DNA of 64,000 nt from Fallopia convolvulus. Its lineage: Eukaryota; Streptophyta; Magnoliopsida; Caryophyllales; Polygonaceae. The translations under genes were made by a program, and so were the position numbers. The notes below the pieces were generated by a model that saw nothing but the letters and a program-made list of their open reading frames with translations, made no database searches and was not told the DNA's origin. Where the stretch lies: NCBI GenBank assembly GCA_964016875.1, contig OZ024735.1, forward strand, positions 14,747,434 to 14,811,433, written 5' to 3'. This document shows, piece after piece, positions 63,413 to 64,000 of this stretch; position 1 is the first letter of the stretch; every line of letters starts with the position of its first letter.

Positions 63413-64000
63413 GTTCTGGTACTAAAATCTTCGTACCATTCAGCCTCAAACCAAGACCCTTCCCGAAAATGCCCTAAACGGTTGAACGGTCGAATGTGTC
63501 CTTACAAAATGTTTTTCTTAGGCCGCAACTAGCACATCCAAGCCAAAAAACGGAAAAAACTCGCAAAAGTTCTGGTACTAAAATCTTCGTACCATTCAGC
63601 CTCAAACCAAGACCCTTCCCGAAAATGCCCTAAACGGTTGAACGGTCGAATGTGTCTTTACAAAATGTTTTTCTTAGGCCGCAACTAGCACATCCAAGCC
63701 GAAAAACGTAAAAAACTCGCAAAAGTTCTGGGTCGAAAATCTTCGTACCTTTCAGCCTCAAACCAAGACCATACCCGAAACTGCCCTAAACGGTTGTACG
63801 GTCGAATGTGTCTTTACAAAATGTTTTTCTTAGGCCCCAACTAGCACATCTAAGCCCAAAAACGGAAAAAACTCGCAAAAGTTCTGGTACGAAAATCCTC
63901 ATACCATTTAGCCTCAAACCAAGACCCTTCCCGAAAATGCCCTAAACGGTTGAACGGTCGAACGTGTCCTTACAAAATGTTTTTCTTAGGCCGCAACTAG
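63413..64000. repeat. Array continuing past the right edge
   Basis: B/F, F-like, D and E monomers. CTGGGTCG at 63728 with ACCATACCCG matches 56418 at +7310, whereas the cassette just before matches at +7935. About 625 bp (one tetramer plus one base) is therefore missing here relative to 55.5-56.4 kb. The last monomer is cut by the window edge. Confidence 0.8.

Larger units (their letters stand above)
1..64000. repeat. Continuous satellite array, ~156 bp monomer
   Basis: Every part of the window is made of head-to-tail copies of one monomer. Spacing was measured between the recurring CGAATGTGTC motif: 75, 231, 387, 541, 697, 853, 1009, 1165, 1319 and 1475 give steps of 156, 156, 154, 156, 156, 156, 156, 154 and 156 bp. 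The same register is found at all points checked up to the right edge. All copies run in the same direction and I see no inversion. About 410 monomers fit in 64 kb. Nothing other than satellite was seen: no coding gene, no retrotransposon, no unique spacer. Both edges fall inside the array. A centromeric or pericentromeric satellite of a plant is the likeliest identity, inferred from monomer size and HOR structure rather than from a recognised family. Confidence 0.97.

Noticed and set aside
1..64000. CRISPR array
   Set aside because: The repeat is continuous with no unique spacers, the unit is 156 bp, and no cas genes are present.
1..64000. Transposon, rDNA, tRNA or telomere repeats
   Set aside because: No target-site duplications, terminal repeats, polypurine tracts, rRNA-like blocks or TTTAGGG-type runs were seen; the monomer register continues throughout.

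Overview
The whole 64 kb window is one uninterrupted tandem satellite array. It holds roughly 410 head-to-tail monomers, all in the same orientation, with a basic unit of 156 bp. Variants of 154-155 and 157 bp occur, and a 133-136 bp short form is seen 24 times. A consensus-like monomer (22874-23029) has 53 A, 43 C, 25 G and 35 T (about 44% GC). I see no gene, RNA gene, transposon, CRISPR array, rDNA or telomeric repeat. All open reading frames are by-products of the repeat: 156 is divisible by 3, so a stop-free stretch can run from one monomer into the next. Both edges of the window lie inside the array, so it continues on both sides. Monomer size, homogeneity and higher-order structure suggest a eukaryotic centromeric or pericentromeric satellite, most likely from a flowering plant. 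That assignment is inference: I do not recognise the family by name.

Layout. (1) 1 to about 22.17 kb, left domain. Monomer types alternate (156 bp 'GGCCCCAACTAGC' types, 154 bp 'GGCCCATGCTAGTCC' types and a 'CGACCTAACTAGC' type). They form long, irregular higher-order repeats (HORs) of about 2.3-4.5 kb, with nested local duplications of 310, 468, 622 and 932 bp. (2) About 22.17-30.1 kb, transition zone: the most mixed monomers, few long duplications, one 54 bp monomer remnant, and the first example of the tetramer that dominates the right side (28605-29231). (3) About 30.1-39.7 kb: a 4347 bp (28-monomer) HOR present about 2.2 times, itself containing a 1092 bp (7-monomer) tandem duplication. 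(4) About 41.2-48.9 kb: a clean HOR of 1873 bp (12 monomers), built from three variants of a 624 bp tetramer. (5) About 49-64 kb: a mosaic of pieces copied from earlier parts of the right domain, including a 3.6 kb segment repeated at a distance of 9654 bp, a 664 bp cassette seen five times, and 602 and 1404 bp tandem duplications.

The monomer carries a short inverted repeat (9 bp arms, 4 bp centre), phased A-tracts and a small internal 8 bp tandem repeat. The inverted repeat is intact in many left-domain monomers but imperfect in all four types of the right-domain tetramer. The short monomers lose exactly the A-tract segment and keep the inverted repeat. These patterns, with the nested HOR history, are the most interesting content here. 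No multi-gene system is present.
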